DNA of 64,000 nucleotides from Salinarimonas ramus (GTDB lineage Bacteria; Pseudomonadota; Alphaproteobacteria; Rhizobiales; Beijerinckiaceae): positions 62,001 through 126,000 of the forward strand of contig NZ_BMMF01000015.1 of the NCBI RefSeq assembly GCF_014645695.1. The letters are read 5' to 3'. The notes beneath the pieces were generated by a model. That model had not been told where the DNA came from. It saw only the letters and a list, made by a program, of their open reading frames with translations, and ran no database searches. Below are positions 8,733 through 15,896 of this stretch, one piece after another (the stretch's first letter is position 1; every line of letters begins with the position of its first letter). Made by a program: the position numbers and the translations under genes.

Positions 8733-8930
8733 TTTTTTCTCCTACATGAGCGGCGGCGTGGTCGCCCTTCTCGGCGCATTGGCGCGCGTCGTTCGCCGGA
8801 AGGCTGATCCCGAAAGCTTGCGTGACCGTGAACAATTTTTAGGCACATGACCCTTAAGGGTTGTTACGGAGGCTGGGATCGGCATCGAAAGCTCGGCGGC
8901 GCAGCCGAACGGACTCCGGCAAACACCAGG

Positions 8931-9080
8931 CTTTACGGGAGACGTCAGGAGCCTCGCCGAGTGCGCGCGAGACCGGCCAGGTCGTCGACCTGATGAACCA
9001 GCTCGCTGGGCAGATGAAACTGCTCGCACTCGAGACAAACATGAGGCGGCGCGCGCGGGTGGCCGCACCATGGGAAGGCG
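8931..9080 (+). pseudogene. Decayed chemoreceptor signalling-tip fragment
   Basis: Read across two frame changes, the plus strand gives D-V-R-S-L-A-E, then T-G-Q-V-V-D-L-M-N-Q-L-A-G-Q-M-K-L-L-A-L-E-T-N, then E-A-A-R-A-G. This follows the order of the conserved receptor tip in the adjacent intact gene: T-V-R-S-L-A-S, then [24 protein letters not shown], then E-A-A-R-A-G. No start, sensor or membrane segments survive. It is most simply the relic of a third receptor gene, from old tandem duplication or partial deletion. Confidence 0.65.
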
Positions 9081-9115
9081 TGCTTGGGACGCACACGGGA
9101 GGCGGGTCGAATCGG

Positions 9116-9373
9116 TCAGGCAGCCGAAAAATCGCGACGCGGGCCGAGAAGGTGCGGCGTACACAAACCCGCCCTCGGCGGATCGAGTGACGCGAGTAAA
9201 TCAAGGCATTCGTCGATCGCCACCTGTTCTCGTCCGTCTTCGAAATACGATCGCGCCGTCTCAAGTGCGGAAACGGCGAGCCCGACCGCGCCCAGGCCGG
9301 CGTGCCTGTGGAGCAGCCGTTGACGTTCGTCGAGCGGGCGGGAAGTAGGGAGATGTTCGCTTCTCAAAATCAT
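9116..9373 (-). CDS. Possible small hypothetical protein (doubtful)
   Basis: The open frame encodes 85 residues. The first 60 look protein-like, with a leucine/alanine-rich helical stretch L-L-H-R-H-A-G-L-G-A-V-G-L-A-V-S-A-L and E-Q-V-A-I-D-E-C-L-D-L-L. The last 20 are arginine/proline-rich and look like unconstrained high-GC sequence. There is no clear ribosome site before the ATG at 9373. I do not recognise a family. It could be a chance frame or a remnant like the neighbouring decayed receptor. Confidence 0.3.
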   Translation of the reverse strand: MILRSEHLPTSRPLDERQRLLHRHAGLGAVGLAVSALETARSYFEDGREQVAIDECLDLLASLDPPRAGLCTPHLLGPRRDFSAA

Positions 9374-9586
9374 GCCGACACCAATGTTGGTCTAGAGGTC
9401 GCGTCAACAGATGCTGCTCAATCGTTGTCGCAGTTCTTCGATTCGCGAAATTACGGGGAAACCCCTAAGGGCTTGAGATCTGGCGCCGATTAAGGTCCCG
9501 GAAAGGCTACTTGACTGTAATTCTTCCCACTGACGGAATGGTCCGTCTCATAAATTAAGCGTGTGGAAGTAGTCGGGGGTCATAGC

Positions 9587-11278
9587 ATGAAAGCGCTTCG
9601 AAATATTCCAGTCGCCGCGAAGATAGCGCTGCCTGTGGTCGTGCTCATTCTCGTCGCGATCACACTAGTCTGGCAGGCGAAGAACGGCTTCGACGAACTG
9701 GGCGCGACCAGCCAGCGGATCGTGGATGTCTATGCGACGCAGAGGGCTACCGGCCTGGTGCTCGGCATGGCGATCAACGAGGCGACGATCCAGGAGAAAA
9801 ACATCATCTCCGAGACGCGGCCCGAGGCGCTCACGGAATATGTCGAGGGCTTCAACGCGGCGAAGGCGCGAGCCCTCGAGGCTGCGAACAATCTCATCGA
9901 GGTGGCGACCAACCCGGAGCGTCGGGCCCGAAACGAAGAGCTGAAGCGGGAGGTTGAGAGCTTTTTCGAGGTCTCGGGCCGCACGGTGGACCTCGCCCGC
10001 CAGGGAATGACCCAGGACGCGTTCAGGCTGTCCGCGGGCGAGGGGCGCACAGCGCGCAAGAACATGATGGCCCGCCTCAATGAAGGCATCGTCGCCAATC
10101 AAGAGGAAATTCAGCAAGCCAAGGCGGAGTCCGCGGAGCTGGCGTCCTCGACCACCTCCTGGCTCGTCGGCCTCGCCGCGGTCGGTCTCCTGTCCGCGGT
10201 CGCCGCTCTCGCCGCCGTCATCGTCTTCGGCGTGACGAAGCCGCTGTCGCGTATCACCAGCGGAATGGGTCGGCTGGCGCAGGGCGATCTCGATGTGTCC
10301 GTCGAAGGCGCCGAGCGAAAGGACGAGATCGGCGCGCTCGCCAAGGCGCTCGACGTCTTCAAGGCGAACGCGCTCGAGGCGCGCCGTCTGACAGCGGAAC
10401 AGCAGGCCGAGAACGAGGCCAAGATGCGCCGCGCCGCCGCGCTCGACGCGCTCACGAAGGAGTTCGAGAACAAGGTCACCGCCTTGACGCAAGGGCTCTC
10501 CAGCGCCGCGACGGAGATGGAAGCGACCGCCCAGTCGATGACGGGGATCGCCGATCAGGCCAACACGCAGACAATGACGGTGGCGAGCGCCGCGGGTCAG
10601 GCATCGGCCAACGTCCAGACCGTGGCGGCGGCGAGCGAGGAGCTCGCGGCCTCGATTCAGGAGATCACGAGCCAGGTCGCATCCTCGTCTCGGATCGCCG
10701 GCAAGGCGCAGGACGATGCCAAGCGCACCGACGCGACAGTCCGTTCCCTGGCGTCACAGACCGAGAAGATCGGCAGCGTCGTCGCGCTCATCAACGACAT
10801 CGCGGGCCAGACCAACCTGCTCGCGCTCAATGCGACGATCGAGGCGGCGCGCGCCGGCGAAGCCGGTCGCGGCTTCGCGGTGGTCGCCGCCGAGGTGAAG
10901 GAGCTCGCGGGCCAGACCAGCAAGGCGACAGAGGAGATCGGTGCGCAGATCAGCGAGATTCAGAACGCGACGCAGGACGTCGTCGCGGTGATCCAGGAGA
11001 TTGCAGCCACGATCGGAGAGATGGCCGCGATCTCGACGAGCGTCGCCGCTGCTATGGAACAGCAAGGTGCAGCGACGCAGGAGATAGCGCGCAACGTGCA
11101 GGAAGCCGCCCGGGGCACCGAGCAGGTCACCGGCAGCATCGAGAGGGTGCGCCAGGGGGCCGGCGAGACGGGCGCTGCGGCGTCGCAGGTCCTGACCTCG
11201 GCCCAGGAACTCGCTCGCCACTCGTCGAGCCTCGGCGCAGAGGTCGGCTCGTTCCTCGCGGGCGTAAAAGCGGCTTGA
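9587..11278 (+). CDS. Methyl-accepting chemotaxis protein
   Basis: The protein has 563 residues from the ATG at 9587. A membrane helix lies at about residues 12-32, followed by a helical periplasmic sensor (about 33-190, E-A-T-I-Q-E-K-N-I-I and similar), a second membrane helix (V-G-L-L-S-A-V-A-A-L-A-A-V-I-V-F), HAMP (P-L-S-R-I-T-S-G-M-G-R-L-A-Q-G-D) and a full signalling domain with intact tip [21 protein letters not shown]. It has no CheR-binding tail. It reads into the cheAWYZ cluster, so it is probably the cognate receptor. The N-terminal sensor suggests a small-molecule ligand that cannot be named. Confidence 0.93.
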   Translation: MKALRNIPVAAKIALPVVVLILVAITLVWQAKNGFDELGATSQRIVDVYATQRATGLVLGMAINEATIQEKNIISETRPEALTEYVEGFNAAKARALEAANNLIEVATNPERRARNEELKREVESFFEVSGRTVDLARQGMTQDAFRLSAGEGRTARKNMMARLNEGIVANQEEIQQAKAESAELASSTTSWLVGLAAVGLLSAVAALAAVIVFGVTKPLSRITSGMGRLAQGDLDVSVEGAERKDEIGALAKALDVFKANALEARRLTAEQQAENEAKMRRAAALDALTKEFENKVTALTQGLSSAATEMEATAQSMTGIADQANTQTMTVASAAGQASANVQTVAAASEELAASIQEITSQVASSSRIAGKAQDDAKRTDATVRSLASQTEKIGSVVALINDIAGQTNLLALNATIEAARAGEAGRGFAVVAAEVKELAGQTSKATEEIGAQISEIQNATQDVVAVIQEIAATIGEMAAISTSVAAAMEQQGAATQEIARNVQEAARGTEQVTGSIERVRQGAGETGAAASQVLTSAQELARHSSSLGAEVGSFLAGVKAA

Positions 11279-11291
11279 GCGGTCATCGTAT

Positions 11292-11320
11292 CCGCCCGGA
11301 CCGAGCCGCGGTCCGGGCGG
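11292..11320 (+). terminator. Strong hairpin between receptor and cheA, without T-tract
   Basis: CCGCCCGGACC (11292-11302) and GGTCCGGGCGG (11310-11320) form a perfect 11-base-pair stem with a seven-base loop. It is followed by CCAAGAAGAAG rather than a T-run, so it is not a typical intrinsic terminator. It may lower read-through or protect the receptor mRNA end, letting cheA be expressed at a different level from the receptor. Confidence 0.45.
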
Positions 11321-11369
11321 CCAAGAAGAAGATCACGGCGCAGCCGCGCCCGACCAAGTGGGGAACCCG

Positions 11370-14210
11370 ATGGATGACCTCTTGCGCGAATTCCTGACCG
11401 AAACAGGTGAGCATCTCGACACGGTCGACGTCGAGCTCGTTCGCTTCGAGCAGGACCCCAACAACGAGAAGATTCTCTCGAACATCTTCCGTTTGGTTCA
11501 CACGATCAAGGGCACCTGCGGGTTCCTCGGTCTGCCCCGGCTCGAGTCTCTGGCGCACGCCGCCGAGACCCTGATGGGGCGGTTCCGGGACGGCTTCCCG
11601 GTGACCACGAACGCGGTGTCCCTGATCCTGGCCACGCTGGACCGGATCAAGGAGATCCTCGCCGAACTCGAGCGCACGGCCGTCGAGCCCGAGGGCGAGG
11701 ACGTCGACCTCATCGGCGAGCTCGAGCGGATGTCGAGCCTCGAGGCGGACGTGCTCCTCGCGGAGGCGGCCCCCGCGCCGTCCGCCGCGCCCGCCCCCGC
11801 GCCGAAGCCCGAGATTCTGAAGCTGCCCGACATCGTCGAGCGCGAGGCCAAGCCCGGCGAGGTCACCCTCGACGATCTCGAGCGCGCCTTCCTTGAGGCG
11901 CCCGGCCCGGACGAAGACTTCACCGCGCCGCCACCGCCGCCCCCCGTCGCGGCGAAGGCGCCGCCCGCGCCCATGCCCACACCCGTGCCCGCACCCGCGC
12001 CGCAGGTCGAGGCCAAGGCGGAGGCCAAGGCGGAGACCAAGGTCGAGGCCAAGGTCGAGGCGAAGGCAGAGGCCAAGCCCGAGCCTCGCGGCCGTAACGC
12101 GCAGGCCGCCGAGAAGGAGGCCCCCGAAGGCGGCGGCTCCTCCGACAGCGTCTCCAAGGTGCAGACGATCCGCGTCAACGTGGATACGCTCGAGCACCTG
12201 ATGACGATGGTCTCCGAGCTGGTGCTGACCCGCAACCAGTTGCTCGAGATCGCTCGCCGGCACGAGGACAACGGCTTCAAGGTGCCGCTGCAGCGCCTCT
12301 CGCACGTCACCGCCGAGCTGCAGGAAGGCGTCATGAAGACGCGCATGCAGCCCATCGGCACCGCCTGGCAGAAGCTGCCGCGCGTCATCCGCGACCTCTC
12401 CTCCGAACTCGACAAGAAGATCGAGCTCGTGATGCAGGGCGCCGACACCGAGCTCGACCGCCAGGTGCTCGAGGTCATCAAGGACCCGCTCACCCATATG
12501 ATCCGCAACTCGGCGGATCACGGCATCGAGACCCCCGCCGAGCGCCGCACCGCCGGCAAGTCCGAGCGCGGCACCATTCGCCTGAACGCCTATCACGAGG
12601 GCGGCTCGATCACGATCGAGATCTCCGACGACGGCAAGGGCCTGAACTTCGGCGCCATCCGCAAGAAGGCGGTGGACCGCGGGCTCGGCACCGAGGCCGA
12701 GATCGAGCGCATGAGCGAGGTGCAGATCGCCAAGTTCATCTTCCATCCGGGCTTCTCGACGGCCAAGGCGGTCACCGCCGTGTCCGGCCGCGGCGTCGGC
12801 ATGGACGTGGTCAAGACCAACATCGAGCTCATCGGCGGTACGGTCGACATCCGGTCCGACGAGGGCAAGGGCACCACCTTCACCATCAAGATCCCGCTGA
12901 CGCTCGCCATCGTCGCGGCCCTGATCGTCGCCGCCGGAAACCAGCGCTACGCCATCCCGCAGGTGGCCGTGCTCGAGCTCGTGCGGGTCAAGAAGGGCGC
13001 CGACCACCAGATCGAGCGCATCAACGGCTCGCCGGTGCTGCGCCTGCGCGACCGGCTCCTGCCGATCGTGCCCGCCGGCAAGGTGCTGGGCCTCGACGGG
13101 GCCGACGCGAATGCCGGCGACGAGGGGTTCGTCGTGGTCTCCCAGGTCGGGCGCCAGCGCTTCGGCATCCTTGTCGACGGCGTCTTCCACACGGAGGAAA
13201 TCGTCGTCAAGCCGATGTCGACCAAGCTGCGCCACATCCCGCTGTTCTCGGGCAACACCATCCTGGGCGACGGCGCGGTGGTGCTGATCATCGATCCCAA
13301 CGGGGTCGCCAAGATGGTCGGCTCCGGCACGGCCGAGCAGCAATACGGGTTCGAGGATACCGGCGAGGCGGCAGAGTCCGACGAGCAGGAGACCGTGACC
13401 CTCCTCGTCTTCCGCAGCGGCGGCCAGAGCCTCAAGGCCGTGCCGCTCTCGCTCGTCACGCGCCTCGAGGAGATCGACGCCGGCAAGATCGAATGGGTCG
13501 GCGGGCGTCCGCTGATCCAGTACCGCGGCAAGCTGATGCCGCTCGTGCCGGCCGATCCGTCGATCGCGATCAAGCGCGAGGGCTCCCAGGCGCTGGTCGT
13601 CTTCTCGGACGGCGAGCGGGCGATGGGCCTCGCGGTCGACGAGATCGTCGACATCGTCGACGACGTGCTCGACATCGAACTCGTGGCCGATCGCTCGGAC
13701 CTCGTCGGTTCGGCGGTGGTGCGCGGACGCGCCACCGAGATCGTCAACGTGGCCCATTACCTGCCGCTCGCCCACGAGGACTGGACGCGCGGTGGGCCGC
13801 CGAAGATGGCGAGCTTCTCGCGTAGCCTGCTGCTCGTCGACGACAGCGCCTTCTTCCGCGACATGCTCACGCCGGTTCTCAAGGCGGCGGGCTTCAAGGT
13901 GATGGTCGCCGGCTCGACCGAGGAGGCGCTGCAGGTGCTCTCCGCCGACAAGCGCATCGACGTGATCGTCACCGACATCGAGATGCCGGGCCGCGACGGC
14001 TTCGCCTTCGTCGAGGCGGTGCGCGCTCAAGCCCGCCTGCACGACGTGCCGGTGATCGCGCTCTCCGCGGGCGTGGACGCTCAGGCGCTCGAACGAGCCC
14101 GAAGGCTCCAGATCAAGGAATTCGTCGCGAAATTCGACCGATCCGGGCTGATCGCCGCCCTCGGCGAGATTCCGGAAGCGCGCATCGAACATTACGGAGA
14201 AGCCGCATGA
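11370..14210 (+). CDS. cheA: Hybrid chemotaxis histidine kinase CheA with C-terminal receiver
   Basis: The protein has 946 residues from the ATG at 11370, which has GTGGGGA at good spacing; a GTG four codons earlier is possible. Domain order is: HPt (phospho-His in L-V-H-T-I-K-G, about residue 44); a long proline/alanine linker with a charged EAKAEAK repeat (about 130-250); dimerisation helices starting V-Q-T-I-R-V-N (about 264); an HATPase with N-box H-M-I-R-N-S-A-D-H-G-I-E, G1 D-D-G-K-G-L and G2 G-R-G-V-G-M-D; a CheW domain; a second CheW-like domain (about 675-800); and a receiver (about 820-940) with phospho-Asp in V-I-V-T-D-I-E-M-P-G. No CheY-binding P2 is obvious. The fused receiver may act as a phosphate sink. 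Its stop overlaps the cheW start. Confidence 0.95.
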   Translation: MDDLLREFLTETGEHLDTVDVELVRFEQDPNNEKILSNIFRLVHTIKGTCGFLGLPRLESLAHAAETLMGRFRDGFPVTTNAVSLILATLDRIKEILAELERTAVEPEGEDVDLIGELERMSSLEADVLLAEAAPAPSAAPAPAPKPEILKLPDIVEREAKPGEVTLDDLERAFLEAPGPDEDFTAPPPPPPVAAKAPPAPMPTPVPAPAPQVEAKAEAKAETKVEAKVEAKAEAKPEPRGRNAQAAEKEAPEGGGSSDSVSKVQTIRVNVDTLEHLMTMVSELVLTRNQLLEIARRHEDNGFKVPLQRLSHVTAELQEGVMKTRMQPIGTAWQKLPRVIRDLSSELDKKIELVMQGADTELDRQVLEVIKDPLTHMIRNSADHGIETPAERRTAGKSERGTIRLNAYHEGGSITIEISDDGKGLNFGAIRKKAVDRGLGTEAEIERMSEVQIAKFIFHPGFSTAKAVTAVSGRGVGMDVVKTNIELIGGTVDIRSDEGKGTTFTIKIPLTLAIVAALIVAAGNQRYAIPQVAVLELVRVKKGADHQIERINGSPVLRLRDRLLPIVPAGKVLGLDGADANAGDEGFVVVSQVGRQRFGILVDGVFHTEEIVVKPMSTKLRHIPLFSGNTILGDGAVVLIIDPNGVAKMVGSGTAEQQYGFEDTGEAAESDEQETVTLLVFRSGGQSLKAVPLSLVTRLEEIDAGKIEWVGGRPLIQYRGKLMPLVPADPSIAIKREGSQALVVFSDGERAMGLAVDEIVDIVDDVLDIELVADRSDLVGSAVVRGRATEIVNVAHYLPLAHEDWTRGGPPKMASFSRSLLLVDDSAFFRDMLTPVLKAAGFKVMVAGSTEEALQVLSADKRIDVIVTDIEMPGRDGFAFVEAVRAQARLHDVPVIALSAGVDAQALERARRLQIKEFVAKFDRSGLIAALGEIPEARIEHYGEAA
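12007..12081 (+). repeat. Short in-frame tandem repeat in the CheA linker
   Basis: About six imperfect copies of a 12-base unit (GAGGCCAAGGCG) encode an E-A-K-A type charged helix inside the CheA linker between HPt and the dimerisation domain. It probably acts as a spacer and could change length by slippage. Confidence 0.75.
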
Positions 14211-14695
14211 CGCCCGCCATGACGCATGCCGCCGGAGCGGAGCCGGGTGTGGAAGACGCCAGCGAATACGTCACCTTGACCGCCTCGGACCAGACGTTCG
14301 GGATTGGCATCGAGCGCGTCCAGGACGTCTTCGTCGTGGCCTCGCTCACGTCCGTGCCGACGGCGCCCGGCGAGATCGTTGGGCTGCTGAACTTGCGCGG
14401 CCGCGTGGTCACGGCGGTGGATCTGCGCCGGTGCCTCGGATTGCCGGATCGGAACGGGGGCGGCGAACTCATGGCGATCGGCCTGGAGCACAAGGGCGAG
14501 GCCTATGGACTGGTGGTCGACGCCGTCGGCGAGGTGCTGAAGCTCCGGCAGGAGACGCGGGAGGCCACTCCAGTGCACCTCAATGCGCGCTGGGGGCAGC
14601 TCATGCACGGCGTCCACCGCCTGGGCGACCGCCTGCTGATCGTCCTCGACGCCGATGCGGTCCTCGCCTTCGACCAGGATGCGCGCGCGGCCTGA
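14207..14695 (+). CDS. cheW: Chemotaxis coupling protein CheW
   Basis: The protein has 162 residues forming a single CheW domain after a roughly 18-residue polar lead. Family features are visible: Y-V-T-L-T-A-S-D-Q-T-F-G-I-G-I-E-R-V-Q-D-V-F, V-P-T-A-P-G-E-I-V-G-L-L-N-L-R-G-R-V-V-T-A-V-D-L-R, and Y-G-L-V-V-D-A-V-G-E-V-L. The N-L-R-G-x-V motif is the receptor-contact strand. The ATG overlaps the cheA stop (ATGA), so the two are translationally coupled. It links receptors to CheA in the membrane array. Confidence 0.93.
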   Translation: MTPAMTHAAGAEPGVEDASEYVTLTASDQTFGIGIERVQDVFVVASLTSVPTAPGEIVGLLNLRGRVVTAVDLRRCLGLPDRNGGGELMAIGLEHKGEAYGLVVDAVGEVLKLRQETREATPVHLNARWGQLMHGVHRLGDRLLIVLDADAVLAFDQDARAA

Positions 14696-14722
14696 GCCCG
14701 GCGCCTCGACGAAAGACAAGCC

Positions 14723-15106
14723 ATGGCAATCGACACCAGCATCCCCGTCCTCGTCGTCGACGACTATCAGACGATGATCCGGATCATTCGTAATCTCTTG
14801 AAGCAAATCGGGTTCTCAGACGTCGACGATGCGGCCGACGGGACCGAGGCGCTGGCGAAGATGAAGGCCCGACGCTACGGGCTCGTTATCTCGGACTGGA
14901 ACATGGAGCCCATGACGGGATACGAACTCCTCAAGCACGTTCGCGCCGACGATGAGACGCGAACGACGCCCTTCATCATGGTCACCGCCGAATCGAAGAC
15001 GGAGAACGTGATCGCTGCCAAGAAGGCAGGCGTCAACAACTACATCGTCAAACCCTTCAATGCGGAGACCCTGAAAAACAAAATCCAAGCGGTGATCGGA
15101 TCATGA
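14723..15106 (+). CDS. cheY: Chemotaxis response regulator CheY
   Basis: This is a 127-residue single receiver domain. The acidic pair is in V-V-D-D-Y near residue 12, the phospho-Asp in V-I-S-D-W-N-M-E-P-M (about 57), the switch Thr in M-V-T-A-E (about 87), and the Lys in Y-I-V-K-P-F (about 109). The D-W-N-M-x-P-M-x-G signature is typical of flagellar CheY proteins that bind FliM. It lies 27 bases after cheW, and its stop overlaps the cheZ start (ATGA). Confidence 0.94.
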   Translation: MAIDTSIPVLVVDDYQTMIRIIRNLLKQIGFSDVDDAADGTEALAKMKARRYGLVISDWNMEPMTGYELLKHVRADDETRTTPFIMVTAESKTENVIAAKKAGVNNYIVKPFNAETLKNKIQAVIGS

Positions 15107-15801
15107 GCGCCGCCGCCAAGCCCTATCGCATCGAGCGGCTCCAAACGCCTCCGGACATCTCGGATCAAGGCCACGCGAACGGCGAGATCGTCTCGCGGCT
15201 CATCGAGATCCGGCAGCTCCTCGAGGCGGGGGCACAGGGTGCCGCCGTGGCCGCCGAGCCCGTCCAAGGCGAGCGGACCGAGATCATTCGAATGAAGGCG
15301 GAGCTGGACGCCGTCGCCTACACGATCGAGAGGACGAAGCAGGAGGTCGCGACCCTGCACTTAACGGACGCGAACGGGCGCGAGATCTCGCGGACGAGCG
15401 ACGAACTCGGCGCAATCGTGGCCGGGACGGAGGGCGCGACCAACGCGATCCTGCACGCGGCCGAGGCCATCGACGAGGCCTCGGCGAGCTTGATCGCCCG
15501 CCTGAAGGGCGACGAGGCTGCGACCGCGCGCGACATAGCCGATCAGGTCGTCCGGATCTTCGAAGCCTGCAACTTTCAGGACATTACGGGGCAGCGTGTC
15601 TCGAAGGTGCTGGCCTCGATGCGCTTCATCGAGGACCGCGTGAACCGGATGGTCGAGATTTGGGGCGGCCTGTCCGCGCTCGGCCAGGCCGAGATCGTGC
15701 TGGACCCGGACCTTTCGGGGGAGCGGGCACTGCTCAACGGGCCTGCGCTCTCGGCCCTGGATGCGACCACGCAAGCCGAGATCGACGCATTGTTCGACTA
15801 G
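15103..15801 (+). CDS. cheZ: CheY-P phosphatase, CheZ family (alphaproteobacterial type)
   Basis: The protein has 232 residues and is largely helical. The conserved C-N-F-Q-D-I-T-G-Q-R segment at about residue 150 matches the CheZ active-site helix; the D and Q of Q-D-I-T-G-Q are the usual pair, the glutamine being catalytic in CheZ. The C-terminal A-E-I-D-A-L-F-D resembles the CheY-binding peptide of CheZ. It is start-overlapped with cheY, consistent with acting on it. The cluster carries no cheR or cheB. Confidence 0.88.
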   Translation: MSAAAKPYRIERLQTPPDISDQGHANGEIVSRLIEIRQLLEAGAQGAAVAAEPVQGERTEIIRMKAELDAVAYTIERTKQEVATLHLTDANGREISRTSDELGAIVAGTEGATNAILHAAEAIDEASASLIARLKGDEAATARDIADQVVRIFEACNFQDITGQRVSKVLASMRFIEDRVNRMVEIWGGLSALGQAEIVLDPDLSGERALLNGPALSALDATTQAEIDALFD

Positions 15802-15896
15802 GCTACCGGGAATCAAGCTAGGCGGAGCGCAACCCAGCATCCGACCGATTCTGGAGGGCGCCGTCCGATCGGTATTCGCCACAAGGGGGCTCGACA

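Larger units (their letters stand above)
8733..9586. other. Intergenic region between two receptors, with a decayed receptor fragment
   Basis: This stretch holds the promoter region of the leftward receptor, an element CCCTTAAGGG-TTGT-TACGGA at 8851-8870, the remains of a chemoreceptor signalling tip (8931-9080), a doubtful small minus-strand frame (9116-9373), and CCCCTAAGGG at 9462-9471. A TTAAGG-T-CCCGGAAAGG string at about 9490 lies upstream of the rightward receptor. Nothing else is recognisable. Confidence 0.6.

Noticed and set aside
9462-9510. CCCCTAAGGG and TTAAGGTCCCGGAAAGG upstream of the second chemoreceptor as full elements
   Set aside because: Each has only one half or the wrong spacing, so they are weak at best.
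12007-12081. Short tandem repeat as a CRISPR or satellite
   Set aside because: The units are 12 bases, in frame and encode a charged linker inside cheA; there are no spacers.
11283-14192. A very long open frame on the strand opposite cheA
   Set aside because: It mirrors the codon structure of cheA in high-GC DNA; the translation is a low-complexity mix rich in D, H, R, L and G with no domain, while cheA is complete.
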